Source: Rhizobiales bacterium CCH3-A5 (lineage in GTDB: Bacteria; Pseudomonadota; Alphaproteobacteria; Rhizobiales; Beijerinckiaceae). From it: DNA of 64,000 bases. The DNA is taken from positions 45,001 through 109,000 of the forward strand of contig LSIB01000190.1 of the NCBI GenBank assembly GCA_001556025.1. The letters run 5' to 3'. The position numbers and the translations under genes were made by a program. Each line of letters begins with the position of its first letter. The first letter of the stretch is position 1. The notes beneath the pieces are model-generated. The model saw only the letters and a program-made list of their open reading frames with translations, was not told the DNA's origin and made no database searches. This document shows positions 46,711 through 57,283 of the stretch, piece after piece.

Positions 46711-46840
46711 GCCTCGACGGCCCGGCTCGTCCGCGTTTCGGATTTGTCAGCCCCCCAGCCCCCCGTAGCGTCGGCGGAGCCGGGCCACTCGATGTCGAGG
46801 CCAACTCAACGGCTGGCGTCCGCGCTGGCCGTTTTTCTTT
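46711..46840 (+). ncRNA. Candidate structured small RNA with intrinsic terminator
   Basis: In the 311-bp gap 46535-46845 between two minus-strand genes, an 18-base arm 46711-46728 (GCCTCGACGGCCCGGCTC) pairs fully with 46777-46786 and 46794-46801, leaving a seven-base bulge at 46787-46793. The 48-base apical region contains a small TCCG/CGGA hairpin (46730-46742) and a cytosine-rich single-stranded run (two C6 tracts, 46751-46765). Seven bases on, ACGGC..GCG/CGC..GCCGT (46809-46831) is followed by TTTTTCTTT, a plus-strand terminator that neither flanking gene needs. The 5' end and promoter are not fixed. The type of RNA is not recognised; it is not a tRNA, 5S RNA or obvious tmRNA/SRP RNA. Confidence 0.55.
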
Positions 46841-46845
46841 GAGCC

Positions 46846-47463
46846 TTACCTTGCTTGCCGATGGTACTCCGCGTTGGGCCGCATATCGACCGCCGACGCC
46901 ATCCGGTTCGACATGTTGAAGAAGGCCGCGACCGCTCCGACATCCCATATGTCGCGCTCGCCAAATCCCACCTCGCGAAGCGCTTCGCGATCCGGCTCGC
47001 CGATCAGATGCGGCGTTTCCGTCAGTTTCACGGCAAAATCCAGCATCATGCGATGGCGCTGCGAAAGCTCGGCGGCGCGGTAGTTCATCACCATCAATTC
47101 GCCAAGCACTGGATCGCCCGAAAGCTGGCGCACCGCCGCGCCATGGGCAGTGAGGCAGTAATAGCAGCGGTTCACGCTGGAGACGGCCACCGCGATCATC
47201 TCGCGCTCCAGCTTCGACAGCCCGGACGGCGCCAGCATCAAATCGTTGTAAAGGCCCGCGAACGCGCTCAGCTTTGCGTCGTCATGGGCGTAGGACAAGA
47301 GCACGTTGGGGACGAAGCCGAGTTTCTCCAGGCACTTGTCGAAATAGGCCTGATTCGCCGGTGACAGCTCGCCCCCCGGCAGGGAAAGCGCCATCACGGC
47401 CGGCGGGGCATCCTGCGGAGCCGGGGCCTCGCCTTGCTTCGGTTTGTCATGCTGGCTTGCCAT
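46846..47463 (-). CDS. Peroxidase-related protein, AhpD/carboxymuconolactone decarboxylase family
   Basis: 205 residues. The AhpD redox motif is present as NRCYYCLTAHGAAVRQL (CxxC plus the proton-relay His), preceded by LSKLEREMIAVAVSSVN, and followed by the second half-repeat LGELMVMNYRAAELSQRHRMMLDFAVKL. The domain order is that of the peroxidase-related all-helical family. Likely an alkylhydroperoxidase-type thiol peroxidase. Divergent from the gdh gene, with a palindrome in the shared promoter region. Confidence 0.9.
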   Translation of the reverse strand: MASQHDKPKQGEAPAPQDAPPAVMALSLPGGELSPANQAYFDKCLEKLGFVPNVLLSYAHDDAKLSAFAGLYNDLMLAPSGLSKLEREMIAVAVSSVNRCYYCLTAHGAAVRQLSGDPVLGELMVMNYRAAELSQRHRMMLDFAVKLTETPHLIGEPDREALREVGFGERDIWDVGAVAAFFNMSNRMASAVDMRPNAEYHRQAR

Positions 47464-47498
47464 GGTCGGTCCTGTCGCGGCCTCGCTTGCGGGAAATT

Positions 47499-47513
47499 CG
47501 ACAGATTCTGTCG
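47499..47513. promoter_or_regulatory. Palindromic putative operator between the AhpD-like gene and gdh
   Basis: CGACAGATTCTGTCG, arms CGACAG and CTGTCG around ATT, 36 bp upstream of the AhpD-like start and 104 bp upstream of gdh. Position and perfect dyad suggest a repressor or redox-regulator site, more likely for the nearer gene. Confidence 0.45.
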
Positions 47514-47616
47514 GGTTCTTGCTCTAGCGTCGCGCGTCAGGGACGCAATCGCGCGACAAACGTTGAACCGGGTCTCAGCCTATGTCATCGCTGCGACAAA
47601 ATAACAGGGGGCGGGA

Positions 47617-50600
47617 ATGGCCAAGCGGGTGACGAATGCGACGATCGCGGCGGTCGCCGCCATCGAGGCCAGCGCCGCGTCCGTGAGCGGAAAACTGCCC
47701 GCCGATTTCCCCCGCCTGCTCTATGGCCGCGTCGCCGCCGAGGATCTGGTCGCGCTGCCCGCCGACATGCTGGCAAGGACGGCCGAGGCCGCACATGCCT
47801 TCCTGACCGAGCCTCGCCGGCCAGACAGCGTACGCCTGCGCTTCCATGACGAGACCTATGCCAGCGAGGAACGCGACCGGCAGGTCACGATTCTCGACGT
47901 GCTCAACGACAACAAGCCCTTCCTGCTCGATTCGACGCTGGCCGAACTCGCCGAGCAGGGCTTCGAGCCGCGGCTCGTCGCCCACCCAATCCTCGCTGTG
48001 GTGCGCGATTCGGACGGCGTTTTCCGCTCGCTCGCCGGCGAGGCGGCGGGGCGTGCGCCCGAGGGCGCAAGGCGCGAAAGCCTGATCCATATCCATCTTG
48101 ACCGGATCGATACGCCCGAAGCGCGCGAAAAGCTCGAAGCCGGGCTGATGCGGGTCTATTCCGATGTCGCGCTGGCGGTCGACGACTGGGCCGCGATGCG
48201 CGGGCGAATCACCGAGGTGATCCAGGCCTACCGCACCAATCCGCCGCCCCTGCCCGAGGACGAGGTCGCGGAGGCGCTGCAATTCCTCGAATGGATCGCC
48301 GGCGACAACTTCACCCTGCTCGGCATCCGCGCCTACCGCTTCCCGGGCGGCGACGCCGCCGCCGACCCGATCGACGGCTCGGGGCTCGGTATCCTGCGCG
48401 ATCCCTCCGTCCGCGTGCTGCGCAAGAACCGGGAGATGGTCGTCACCACGCCGGAGATTCGCGCATTTCTGGCCAAGCCGCTGGCGCTGATCATCACCAA
48501 GGCCAACGTCAAGAGCCGGGTGCATCGCAGCGTCCATCTCGACTATGTCGGCGTCAAGCTGTTCACCCCGGACGGCCGGCTCGACGGCGAATTGCGCATT
48601 CTTGGCCTGCTGACCTCGAACGCCTATACCGGCAGCGCCCGCTCGATCCCCTATCTGCGTCTCAAGGTCGCCCGCGTCGCCAAGAACGCCGGCTTCGACG
48701 CGGCGAGCTATTCCGGCCGCGCGCTGCTCAACGTGCTCGACGCCTTTCCGCGCGACGAACTGTTCCAGATCGACGCCGAGACGCTGGAGCGCTTCGCCGT
48801 CGACATCCTGCAATTGACCGAGCGGCCGCGCATCCGCGCGCTCGCCCGCGTCGACGAATTTGACCGCTTCGTTTCCGTCCTCGTCTTCATTCCCAAGGAC
48901 CGCTACGACACGCAGGTGCGCCGCCGCGTCGGCGAATTCCTGACCCGCGTCTATCAGGGCCGGCTTTCGGCCGCCTATCCGGCCTATCCGGAGGGCCCGC
49001 TCGCCCGCACGCATTACATCATCGGCCGCTACGAGGGGAAAACGCCCCGGATCGAGCAGGCGGCGCTGGAAGCGGGCATCGCCGCGATCGTCCGGACCTG
49101 GAGCGACGGCCTCAAGGAGGTGCTGGACGCGCAGAAGGCCGGCCCCCCGGCCCGCGCCTTGGCGGAGCGCTTCTCGGACGCGTTCGGCGCAGCCTATCGC
49201 GAGCGCTTTTCAGCTGCCGATGCGCTGGCTGACATCGACATGCTGCTGAAGCTCTCCGCCGATCGCCCCCGCGCCGTGAATCTCTACCGGCGCGAGGGCG
49301 ATCCCGCGACGCGCGCCAATCTCAAGGTGTTCTCGCGCGGAACGGCGATCTCGCTCTCGGCCCGCGTGCCGGTGCTGGAGAATATGGGCTTCCGCGCCGT
49401 CAACGAGCGGACCTTCAACCTGACGCCGCAGCCGGCTCCGGGCTCGGCCGAGGCCCCCGATTCGACCCGCGTCTGGCTGCACGACATGACGCTGGAGCGG
49501 GCCGATAACGGCGAGATCGACGTCGCGCGGCTCGATCCGGTGATCGAGGCGGCGCTGATGGCGCAGTTCCGGGGCCTGGCCGAATCCGACCGCTTCGACC
49601 AGCTCGTTCTGGCGGCCGGCCTCGCCTGGCGCGAGGCCGCGCTGCTGCGCGCGCTCGGGCGCTATCTGCGACAGGTCGGCGCGCCCTATGCGCAGGACTA
49701 CATCGCCGACGCGCTGACCCGCCATCCGGCGATCGCAGCCGGGCTCGTGGCCTTTTTTCTCGCCAAATTCGACCCGCGCAACGACGAAGGCCAGCGCGAG
49801 GCGCTGAGCACAGCCGCCCGCGCCGGAATCGAGACCGAACTCGACACTGTGACCAGCCTCGACGAGGACCGTATTCTGCGCCGCCTCGTCAACCTGATCG
49901 ATGCTGCCTTACGGACCAACTTCTTTCAGATCGGCGCCGACGGGCATCCGCGCGGGACGATTTCGGTGAAATACGACTGCGAAAAGGTCGATTCGCTGCC
50001 GCTGCCGCGCCCGCTCTACGAGATCTTCGTCTATTCGCCGCGCGTCGAGGGCGTGCATCTGCGCTTCGGCAAGGTCGCGCGCGGCGGCCTGCGCTGGTCC
50101 GACCGGCCTCAGGATTTTCGCACCGAGGTGCTTGGGCTGGTCAAGGCGCAACAGGTCAAGAACGCCGTCATCGTGCCCGTGGGAGCCAAGGGCGGCTTCG
50201 TGCCCAAGCAGTTGCCGCCGGCCTCCGACCGCGCCGCATGGCTGGCGGAAGGCACCGAGAGCTATCGCATCTTCGTGCGAACGCTGCTCGAACTGACCGA
50301 CAACCTCGACGGCGAGACGGTCATTCCGCCGCCAGACACGGTCCGTCATGACGGCGACGACCCCTATCTGGTGGTCGCCGCCGACAAGGGCACCGCGACC
50401 TTCTCCGACACCGCCAACGCGCTTTCGCTGGAGAAGGGCCACTGGCTCGGCGACGCCTTCGCGTCGGGCGGCAGTCAGGGCTACGACCACAAGAAGATGG
50501 GCATCACCGCGCGCGGCGCCTGGGAGGCGGTGAAGCGGCATTTCCGCGAGATCGACATCGACATCCAGACCACGCCCTTCACCGTCGCCGGCGTCGGCGA

Positions 50601-52470
50601 CATGTCGGGAGACGTCTTCGGCAACGGCATGCTGCTCTCGCCGGCGATAAAGCTGATCGCCGCCTTCGACCATCGCGACATCTTCCTCGATCCCGACCCC
50701 GACCCCGCGACGACGCTGGCCGAGCGACAGCGCCTTTTTGCGCTGCCGCGCTCGTCCTGGGCCGACTACGACAAATCGCTGATCTCGACTGGGGGCGGCG
50801 TGTTCTCGCGACAGGCCAAGAGCATTCCGCTGTCGCCCGCCATGCAGGCCGCGCTCGACCTTCCCAAGGCCGAGGTTACGCCGCCCGAGCTGATGACCGC
50901 GATCCTGAAAGCCCGCGTCGACCTGCTCTGGTTCGGCGGCATCGGCACCTATATCCGCGCCAGCGACGAAAGCGACGCGCAGGTCGGCGACCGCGCCAAC
51001 GACGCGATCCGCGTCACGGGCAACGACCTCCGGGCCCGCGTCATCGGCGAGGGCGCCAATCTGGGCGCGACCCAGCGCGGCCGCATCGAGGCGGCGCGCA
51101 AGGGCGTGCGCCTCAACACCGACGCGATCGACAACTCGGCCGGCGTCAACACCTCTGACGTCGAGGTCAACATCAAGATCGCGCTCGCCGGCCCCATCCG
51201 CGACGGGCAGCTCAGCGAAGACGCCCGCAATGACCTGCTCGCCGACATGACCGACGAGGTCGGCACGCTCGTGCTCCGCAACAACTACCTGCAGACACTG
51301 GCGCTCTCGCTGACGGAAGCGCAGGGCCTCGCCGCGACGCCAGCCCTGCGCCGGCTGATGCAGACGCTGGAGGCCGCCGGCCGGCTCGATCGCACGGTCG
51401 AGTACCTTCCGAGCGACGCCATCATCGCCGAGCGCGAAAAGCGTGGCGAGGGCCTGACGCGTCCGGAACTCGCGGTGCTGCTCGCTTATGCCAAGCTCGC
51501 GCTGCACGACGCCCTGCTCGAATCGGCCGTACCGGACGATCTCTATCTCAACAGCGAGCTCGTCCGTTACTTTCCCAAGGCGCTGCGGGACGGCTACGCG
51601 CCGCAGATCGCCGGCCACAAACTGCGCCGCGAGATCGTCGCGACCCAGCTCGCCAACGCCATCGTCAATCGCGGCGGCCCCGCGATCGTTCCGATGCTTG
51701 CGGACCAGACCCGCGCCGAGGCGCCGGCGATCGCCGCGGCCTATGCGATCGCGCGCGATTCCTTCGACCTGATCGCGCTCAACACCGCGATCGACGCGCT
51801 CGACGCCAAGGTCGCCGGCAAGACCCAGCTCGGCCTCTATGGCGCGGCGCAGACGCTTGTCACCGACCGGATGAGCTGGTTCCTGCGTCGCGGCGTGGCC
51901 AAGCCCGGCGCGATCGAGGCGACGGTCGGCCATTACGCCAGCGGCGTCTCGGCGCTCGCTGCCGAACTCGACACGCTGCTGCCCGAGGCGGCGGCCCAGG
52001 CCCGGCTGGCCCGGATCGCGGTCCTGACCAGCGAAGGCGTGCCCGACGCTCTGGCGGCCCGCATCGCGAGCCTGCCGGCGCTGGCGCAGGCGACGGATAT
52101 CGTCGATATCGCCCAGCGCACGGGACGCCCCGTCACCGAGGTGGCGCGGATTCATTTCGGAGTCGATTCGATCTTCGGACTGTCGGCGCTGGCAAGTTCG
52201 GCCGCCGCCGTGCCGGCGACCGACGATTACGAGCGCCTCGCGCGCGAGCGGGCTGTCGAGACGCTGACGGACGCCCATGCCGGGCTGACGCAGGAGGTCG
52301 CGGCTGGCGGCGACGGCGCAAGTGCGCTCGAGGACTGGCTCGGACGGCGCGGCGCCGAGGCCGAGCGCACCCGCTCGACTGTCTCGGCCATTGCCATGTC
52401 GGGGCTTTCCTTGCCAAAGCTGATGGTGGCCGCCGGCATGCTCGCCGACCTGCCGCGCAAGACCGCCTGA
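47617..52470 (+). CDS. NAD-specific glutamate dehydrogenase, large (180-kDa) type
   Basis: 1617 residues, the size of the L_180 NAD-GDH class. The N-terminal half carries ACT-like regulatory repeats; the catalytic part begins near residue 800 with [31 protein letters not shown] followed by GAKGGFVPK (substrate Lys region), and the NAD fold with [21 protein letters not shown]-terminal helical domain follows. It deaminates glutamate to 2-oxoglutarate and ammonium for carbon use. Sharing the window with glnK-amtB shows no regulatory link by itself. Long enough to need its own promoter; 153 bp separate it from the divergent gene. Confidence 0.97.
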   Translation: MAKRVTNATIAAVAAIEASAASVSGKLPADFPRLLYGRVAAEDLVALPADMLARTAEAAHAFLTEPRRPDSVRLRFHDETYASEERDRQVTILDVLNDNKPFLLDSTLAELAEQGFEPRLVAHPILAVVRDSDGVFRSLAGEAAGRAPEGARRESLIHIHLDRIDTPEAREKLEAGLMRVYSDVALAVDDWAAMRGRITEVIQAYRTNPPPLPEDEVAEALQFLEWIAGDNFTLLGIRAYRFPGGDAAADPIDGSGLGILRDPSVRVLRKNREMVVTTPEIRAFLAKPLALIITKANVKSRVHRSVHLDYVGVKLFTPDGRLDGELRILGLLTSNAYTGSARSIPYLRLKVARVAKNAGFDAASYSGRALLNVLDAFPRDELFQIDAETLERFAVDILQLTERPRIRALARVDEFDRFVSVLVFIPKDRYDTQVRRRVGEFLTRVYQGRLSAAYPAYPEGPLARTHYIIGRYEGKTPRIEQAALEAGIAAIVRTWSDGLKEVLDAQKAGPPARALAERFSDAFGAAYRERFSAADALADIDMLLKLSADRPRAVNLYRREGDPATRANLKVFSRGTAISLSARVPVLENMGFRAVNERTFNLTPQPAPGSAEAPDSTRVWLHDMTLERADNGEIDVARLDPVIEAALMAQFRGLAESDRFDQLVLAAGLAWREAALLRALGRYLRQVGAPYAQDYIADALTRHPAIAAGLVAFFLAKFDPRNDEGQREALSTAARAGIETELDTVTSLDEDRILRRLVNLIDAALRTNFFQIGADGHPRGTISVKYDCEKVDSLPLPRPLYEIFVYSPRVEGVHLRFGKVARGGLRWSDRPQDFRTEVLGLVKAQQVKNAVIVPVGAKGGFVPKQLPPASDRAAWLAEGTESYRIFVRTLLELTDNLDGETVIPPPDTVRHDGDDPYLVVAADKGTATFSDTANALSLEKGHWLGDAFASGGSQGYDHKKMGITARGAWEAVKRHFREIDIDIQTTPFTVAGVGDMSGDVFGNGMLLSPAIKLIAAFDHRDIFLDPDPDPATTLAERQRLFALPRSSWADYDKSLISTGGGVFSRQAKSIPLSPAMQAALDLPKAEVTPPELMTAILKARVDLLWFGGIGTYIRASDESDAQVGDRANDAIRVTGNDLRARVIGEGANLGATQRGRIEAARKGVRLNTDAIDNSAGVNTSDVEVNIKIALAGPIRDGQLSEDARNDLLADMTDEVGTLVLRNNYLQTLALSLTEAQGLAATPALRRLMQTLEAAGRLDRTVEYLPSDAIIAEREKRGEGLTRPELAVLLAYAKLALHDALLESAVPDDLYLNSELVRYFPKALRDGYAPQIAGHKLRREIVATQLANAIVNRGGPAIVPMLADQTRAEAPAIAAAYAIARDSFDLIALNTAIDALDAKVAGKTQLGLYGAAQTLVTDRMSWFLRRGVAKPGAIEATVGHYASGVSALAAELDTLLPEAAAQARLARIAVLTSEGVPDALAARIASLPALAQATDIVDIAQRTGRPVTEVARIHFGVDSIFGLSALASSAAAVPATDDYERLARERAVETLTDAHAGLTQEVAAGGDGASALEDWLGRRGAEAERTRSTVSAIAMSGLSLPKLMVAAGMLADLPRKTA

Positions 52471-52484
52471 CGAGACGAGAGACC

Positions 52485-52688
52485 ATGACAGAGACCGCCC
52501 CCGCGACACCCGCCATCCGGCTCGACCCAAAGCTGCTCGAGATCCTCGTCTGCCCGGTGACCAAGACGACGCTGGAATACGACTCCGCCCGGCAGGAGCT
52601 GATCAGCCGCGCCGCCAAGCTCGCCTACCCGATCCGCGACGGCATCCCGATCATGCTGCCGGAAGAGGCGCGGGCGCTGGAGGGGTGA
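52485..52688 (+). CDS. Trm112/UPF0434 family small protein
   Basis: 67 residues, beginning 14 bp after the gdh stop, with the family core [17 protein letters not shown] and [17 protein letters not shown]. In yeast Trm112 activates methyltransferases; bacterial members are small zinc-ribbon-like proteins. Here only the first Cys of the usual CPxCK pair remains (CPVTK), so the metal site is incomplete. Probably cotranscribed with gdh. Confidence 0.92.
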   Translation: MTETAPATPAIRLDPKLLEILVCPVTKTTLEYDSARQELISRAAKLAYPIRDGIPIMLPEEARALEG

Positions 52689-52704
52689 TCGATCCGGCCC
52701 TTTT

Positions 52705-52735
52705 CGTCAGGGTCGGGCTTGTGCCGAGCATGACG
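52705..52735. repeat. Short palindromic repeat, family B, copy 2
   Basis: A 31-bp imperfect inverted repeat (CGTCAGG...GCATGACG with CGGG/CCG inside), differing at two bases from the copy at 14432-14462. It lies 16 bp after the Trm112-like stop, between convergent genes. Confidence 0.7.
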
Positions 52736-52760
52736 GTAAGGGCATTGGCAATAGCGAAGC

Positions 52761-54011
52761 CTAAAGCGCCTCGCCCCTGAGCAGCCGTGGCGGCTCGCCC
52801 GACATCCCCGCCGCCTCGCGGATGAACAGGCGCTTCAGCCCCGGCAGGCGATCGACGAGGCCCAGGCCCAGATCGCGCAGCAGCCTGACCGGCGTGGCGT
52901 CGTTCGAGAACAACCGGTTCAAGCCGTCCGTGACCGCGCCCATGGCGACCGTGTCGAAGCGCCGCGCCCGCTCGTAGTCGCCAAGCACCTCGTCCGTGCC
53001 GACATCGAGCCCGAGCCTTGCCGCATCGACGATCCCCTGCGCCAGCGACGCCGCGTCCTTCAGGCCGAGATTGAGGCCCTGCCCCGCGATCGGATGGATG
53101 ACGTGGGCGGCGTCTCCGAGCAGCGCCAGCCGCTCGGAGACGAAGCTGCGCGCAACGCCGAAGCCTAGCGGCAGCGCATGGAGCTTGCTCTCCAATGAGA
53201 TCTCGCCGAGTTCGAGCCCGAAGCGTTGTTCGATCTCGGCCTTCAGGTCGTCGGCGTCGAGCGACATCAGCGCCGGCACGTTCTCTTTCGCTTCCGTCCA
53301 GACGATCGACGAACGGTGCCCGAGCGATCCGCCATCGGTCAGCGGCAGGATCGCGAATGGCCCGGATGGCAAAAAATGCTCGATGGCGCGGCCGCCATGG
53401 GGCCGCTCGTGACCAAGCGTCGCGACGAGGCCAGATTGCGGATAATCCCAGCCGACCCAGCCGATCCCGGCCTGCTCGCGCAGCTTCGAACGCGCGCCGT
53501 CCGCCGCGACCAGCAGCGCGGCCCGCAGCCGCTCACCGCCGCTCATGACGACATCGGCCCCGGCATCGTCGGCCGCGAAACGGCGCACGCCTTCCGGCCG
53601 CAGCGTCACGCCGGCTTGGCGGCAGGCGGCCAGCAGCGCCCGCAGCAGGCCTGCGTTCTCGACCATATGGGCGAAGGGCTGGCCGGGCTCGACCTCGCCG
53701 TAGAAGGTCAGGAAGACCGGCCGGACCACATCGCTGGTGCGGCTGTCGGTGACCAGCATCTCCGTCATCGGCTGCGCGGTGGCGGCGATCGCATCCCAGA
53801 CGCCGAGCGCCTGAAGCATGCGTTGCGCGGCCGCCGCGACCGCATAGGCGCGGTTGTCCTCGCGCGCAGGGAAGGCAAGCGCCGGATCGGCGAGCGTCAC
53901 CGACAGCCCCTCGCCCAGCGCCTGCTTCAGCGCCAGCGCCAGCGAGAGGCCGGCGACGCCGCCGCCGGCGATGACGATCCCGGCGCTCGCGCCGTGCCTA
54001 TGCTGCGCCAT
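52761..54011 (-). CDS. UbiH/UbiF family FAD-dependent hydroxylase
   Basis: 416 residues, class A flavoprotein monooxygenase. FAD motif VIAGGGVAGLSLALALKQ, the DG-type motif AALLVAADGARSKLREQAG, and the second FAD motif LLGDAAHVIHPIAGQGLNLGLKDAA, typical of ubiquinone ring hydroxylases. Alphaproteobacteria use one to three such enzymes (UbiH, UbiF, UbiL, UbiM) with differing positions; which ring carbon this one hydroxylates cannot be told. Divergent from tesB. Confidence 0.9.
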   Translation of the reverse strand: MAQHRHGASAGIVIAGGGVAGLSLALALKQALGEGLSVTLADPALAFPAREDNRAYAVAAAAQRMLQALGVWDAIAATAQPMTEMLVTDSRTSDVVRPVFLTFYGEVEPGQPFAHMVENAGLLRALLAACRQAGVTLRPEGVRRFAADDAGADVVMSGGERLRAALLVAADGARSKLREQAGIGWVGWDYPQSGLVATLGHERPHGGRAIEHFLPSGPFAILPLTDGGSLGHRSSIVWTEAKENVPALMSLDADDLKAEIEQRFGLELGEISLESKLHALPLGFGVARSFVSERLALLGDAAHVIHPIAGQGLNLGLKDAASLAQGIVDAARLGLDVGTDEVLGDYERARRFDTVAMGAVTDGLNRLFSNDATPVRLLRDLGLGLVDRLPGLKRLFIREAAGMSGEPPRLLRGEAL

Positions 54012-54124
54012 GGCGCCATCCGTCCCCGTCTGCGGCGCGGCTTGACGGCGCGCGGCGGCTTGGTGCTGATGCGGGCAGGCGGCCCGTCTCGCCGCTAGCC
54101 CGCCGAAAGAGCCTCGTAAACGAC

Positions 54125-54991
54125 ATGTCCCAGATCAGCGACTCCCTGACGTCGATCCTCGACCTGGAACCGCTCGAGCGCAATCTGTTCCGGGGTCGCA
54201 GTCCCAATATCGGTTGGCAGCGCGTGTTTGGCGGGCAGGTCATCGGCCAGGCGCTCTATGCCGCCTGCAAGACGGTCGAGGGCCGGGAGCCGCATTCGTT
54301 GCACGCCTATTTCCTGCTGGCCGGCGACCCGACGATCCCGATTCTCTACGAGGTCGACCGCCTGCGCGACGGCCGCTCCTTCACCACGCGCCGCGTGCTG
54401 GCGATCCAGAAGGGCGAGGCGATCTTCGCCATGTCGGCCTCCTTTCAGACTCCCGAGGAGGGCTACGAGCACCAGATGCCGATGCCCGACGTGCCGATGC
54501 CGGAGGATCTGCCCGACCGCGAGGAAATGCGCAAAAGTGTGCTGCCGAACATGCCGCCGGTGGTGCGCGCCTATTACGAGCGCGAACGGCCGATCGAGAT
54601 CAGGCCGGTCGAGTTTCGGCGCTACGCCTCGTCCGAGAAGATGGAACCGAAGTTCAACGTCTGGATCAGGGCGATGCAGCCTTTGCCCGACGAGCCTGCG
54701 ATCCATCAGGCCGTGCTCGCCTATGCATCCGACCTGATGCTGCTCGATTCCAGCCTGATCGCACATGGCCGCACCGTGTTCGACAAGACCATCCAGGGCG
54801 CGAGTCTCGACCATGCGCTCTGGTTCCACCGCCCGTTCCGCGCCGACGATTGGCTGCTTTATGCGCAGGACTCACCCTCCAGCTCCGGAGCGCGCGGCTT
54901 TTCGCGCGGGCTCGTCTTCGACCGGCAGGGCCGGCTCGTCGCCTCGGTGGCGCAGGAAGGGCTGATTCGCCCGAGGCCGGACCGCGGCTGA
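54125..54991 (+). CDS. tesB: Acyl-CoA thioesterase II
   Basis: 288 residues, double-hotdog TesB. Blocks: NLFRGRSPNIGWQRVFGGQVIGQAL, HSLHAYFLLAGDPTIPILYEVD, catalytic Asp in AYASDLMLLDS, HALWFHRPFRADDWLLY and the Gln in VAQEGLIRPR. It hydrolyses medium- and long-chain acyl-CoA; a plausible role is relief of CoA trapping. ATG 54125 has an adequate leader. Isolated by divergence from the UbiH-type gene. Confidence 0.96.
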   Translation: MSQISDSLTSILDLEPLERNLFRGRSPNIGWQRVFGGQVIGQALYAACKTVEGREPHSLHAYFLLAGDPTIPILYEVDRLRDGRSFTTRRVLAIQKGEAIFAMSASFQTPEEGYEHQMPMPDVPMPEDLPDREEMRKSVLPNMPPVVRAYYERERPIEIRPVEFRRYASSEKMEPKFNVWIRAMQPLPDEPAIHQAVLAYASDLMLLDSSLIAHGRTVFDKTIQGASLDHALWFHRPFRADDWLLYAQDSPSSSGARGFSRGLVFDRQGRLVASVAQEGLIRPRPDRG

Positions 54992-55126
54992 CGGCCCGGC
55001 CGGAAAACGCATAAGCGTCAGCCCTATTTTTCATCAAATGCACAATCAGCAGGCGGTTTCATATGCGCCTGCTGTGGAGTCGCGCCCGATTCGGCGAATC
55101 GATCGTTTACGTTGCACTGCGGCAGT

Positions 55127-55579
<453 letters not shown>

Positions 55580-55611
55580 CATCACGATCCTTCAGGCAGG
55601 AGTTGAAGATA

Positions 55612-57099
55612 ATGAATTTCAAGACTTATCGCCGGGCGGGACTGGTCGGACTGGCGCTCGCCGGGTTTGCCGGCGCCGCGCTCGCGCAGACCGCGGCCGC
55701 CCCCGCCGCCCCGCCGGCCCCAGTGCCAAACAAGGGCGACGTCGCCTTCATGATGAGCTCGACCGTGCTGGTCCTGCTTATGATCATTCCGGGCCTCGCA
55801 TTGTTCTATGGCGGCCTCGTCCGCTCCAAGAACATGCTTTCCGTCCTGACCCAGGTCTTCGCCATCACCTGCATCGTCTCGCTGATGTGGGTGATCTTCG
55901 GCTACTCGCTGGCCTTCACCAATGGCGGCGGCCTCAACGACTATGTCGGCGGCTTCTCCAAGGCCTTCCTGAAGGGCGTCGACGCCACCACCACGGTCGC
56001 GACCTTCTCCAACGGCGTCGTCATCCCGGAACTCGTCTATATCTGCTTCCAGATGACCTTCGCCTGCATCACGCCGGCCCTCATCGTCGGCGCCTTCGCC
56101 GAGCGCATGAAGTTCTCGGCGCTGCTGCTCTTCACCGTGCTCTGGGTCACCTTCATCTATTTCCCGATGGCCCATATGGTCTGGTACTGGGGCGGCCCCG
56201 ATCTCGTCGGCAACGCCGCCAAGGCGCTGGCTGACGCGCCGGCCGAAGGCAAGGCCGCGGCCCAGGCCGCACTCGACGCCGTCAATGCGGATGCCGGCAT
56301 GCTCTTCAAATGGGGCGCGCTCGATTTCGCCGGCGGCACCGTGGTCCACATCAACGCGGGCATCGCCGGCCTCGTCGGCTGCGTCCTGCTCGGCAAGCGC
56401 ATCGGCTACGGCAAGGAGCTGATGGCTCCCCACTCGCTGACCATGACCCTGATCGGCGGCGCGCTGCTCTGGGTCGGCTGGTTCGGCTTCAACGCCGGCT
56501 CCAACCTCGAGGCCAACGGCACCGCGGCGCTCGCCATGGTCAACACCTTCGTCGCCACGGCGGCGGCGGCTGTCGGCTGGCTGTTCGTCGAATGGGCCGT
56601 CAAGGGCAAGCCGTCCATGCTCGGCATGGTCTCGGGCGCGGTCGCGGGCCTCGTCGCGGTCACGCCGGCGGCCGGCTTCGCCGGTCCGATGGGCTGCATC
56701 GTGCTCGGCGCGATCTCGGGCGTCGTCTGCTTCGTCTTCTGCTCGACCGTCAAGAATGCGCTCGGCTACGACGACTCGCTCGATGTCTTCGGCATCCACT
56801 GCATCGGCGGCATCATCGGCGCGCTGGCGACCGGCATCCTGGTCAACACCGCGCTCGGCGGCGCCGGCATCCCGGACTACACCAGCAAGCCCGGCGAGCT
56901 GGCCGTGGGCGCCTATGAGTTTGGCACGGCCTTCTTCGCCCAGATCAAGGCGGTGTTGTTCACCATCGTCTTCAGCGGCGTCGGCTCCCTGATCCTCTAC
57001 AAGGTCGTCGATGTGATCGTCGGCCTGCGCGTGGCGCCCGACGCCGAGCGCGAGGGTCTCGACATCGCCGAGCATGGCGAGCGCGCCTACCACGCCTGA
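55612..57099 (+). CDS. amtB: Ammonium transporter
   Basis: 495 residues from ATG 55612 with a CAGGAG-type ribosome-binding site; an in-frame TTG at 55603 is less likely. Cleavable signal-like N-terminus (LVGLALAGFAGAALAQ), then about eleven membrane helices. The twin pore histidines lie in VVHINAGIAGLVG and FGIHCIGGIIGAL, and the Phe-gate/Trp recruitment region is intact (GGFSKAFLKG loop). Regulated at the membrane by GlnK. A strong terminator ends the operon. Confidence 0.97.
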   Translation: MNFKTYRRAGLVGLALAGFAGAALAQTAAAPAAPPAPVPNKGDVAFMMSSTVLVLLMIIPGLALFYGGLVRSKNMLSVLTQVFAITCIVSLMWVIFGYSLAFTNGGGLNDYVGGFSKAFLKGVDATTTVATFSNGVVIPELVYICFQMTFACITPALIVGAFAERMKFSALLLFTVLWVTFIYFPMAHMVWYWGGPDLVGNAAKALADAPAEGKAAAQAALDAVNADAGMLFKWGALDFAGGTVVHINAGIAGLVGCVLLGKRIGYGKELMAPHSLTMTLIGGALLWVGWFGFNAGSNLEANGTAALAMVNTFVATAAAAVGWLFVEWAVKGKPSMLGMVSGAVAGLVAVTPAAGFAGPMGCIVLGAISGVVCFVFCSTVKNALGYDDSLDVFGIHCIGGIIGALATGILVNTALGGAGIPDYTSKPGELAVGAYEFGTAFFAQIKAVLFTIVFSGVGSLILYKVVDVIVGLRVAPDAEREGLDIAEHGERAYHA

Positions 57100-57131
57100 A
57101 ACGGCCTGCGCCGCTTCACGTGAAACATCGG

Positions 57132-57158
57132 CCCCGGCGGGTAACCGCCGGGGTTTTT
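57132..57158 (+). terminator. Intrinsic terminator of glnK-amtB
   Basis: Perfect 9-bp stem CCCCGGCGG / CCGCCGGGG with a GTAA loop followed by five Ts (57154-57158), 32 bp after the amtB stop. Confidence 0.9.
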
Positions 57159-57283
57159 CTTCGGTCGGCCGATCGGCGGCAGCGCGCGGACGCTCAAGGT
57201 TAAGCAGGTCTTAACCTGCCCTTCCTAACGTGGCCGGTGAGGTCGGCCGCTTTCGGTCGGCCATCCAGGCACGGCCCCAACGC

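Noticed and set aside
46455..46948. Open frames on both strands over the DUF2794/AhpD-like gap
   Set aside because: No ribosome-binding site or family pattern; the region is better explained by RNA hairpins and a terminator.
49909..52530. Long open frame antisense to the NAD-glutamate dehydrogenase
   Set aside because: Mirrors the codon bias of the sense gene and shows no recognisable domain.
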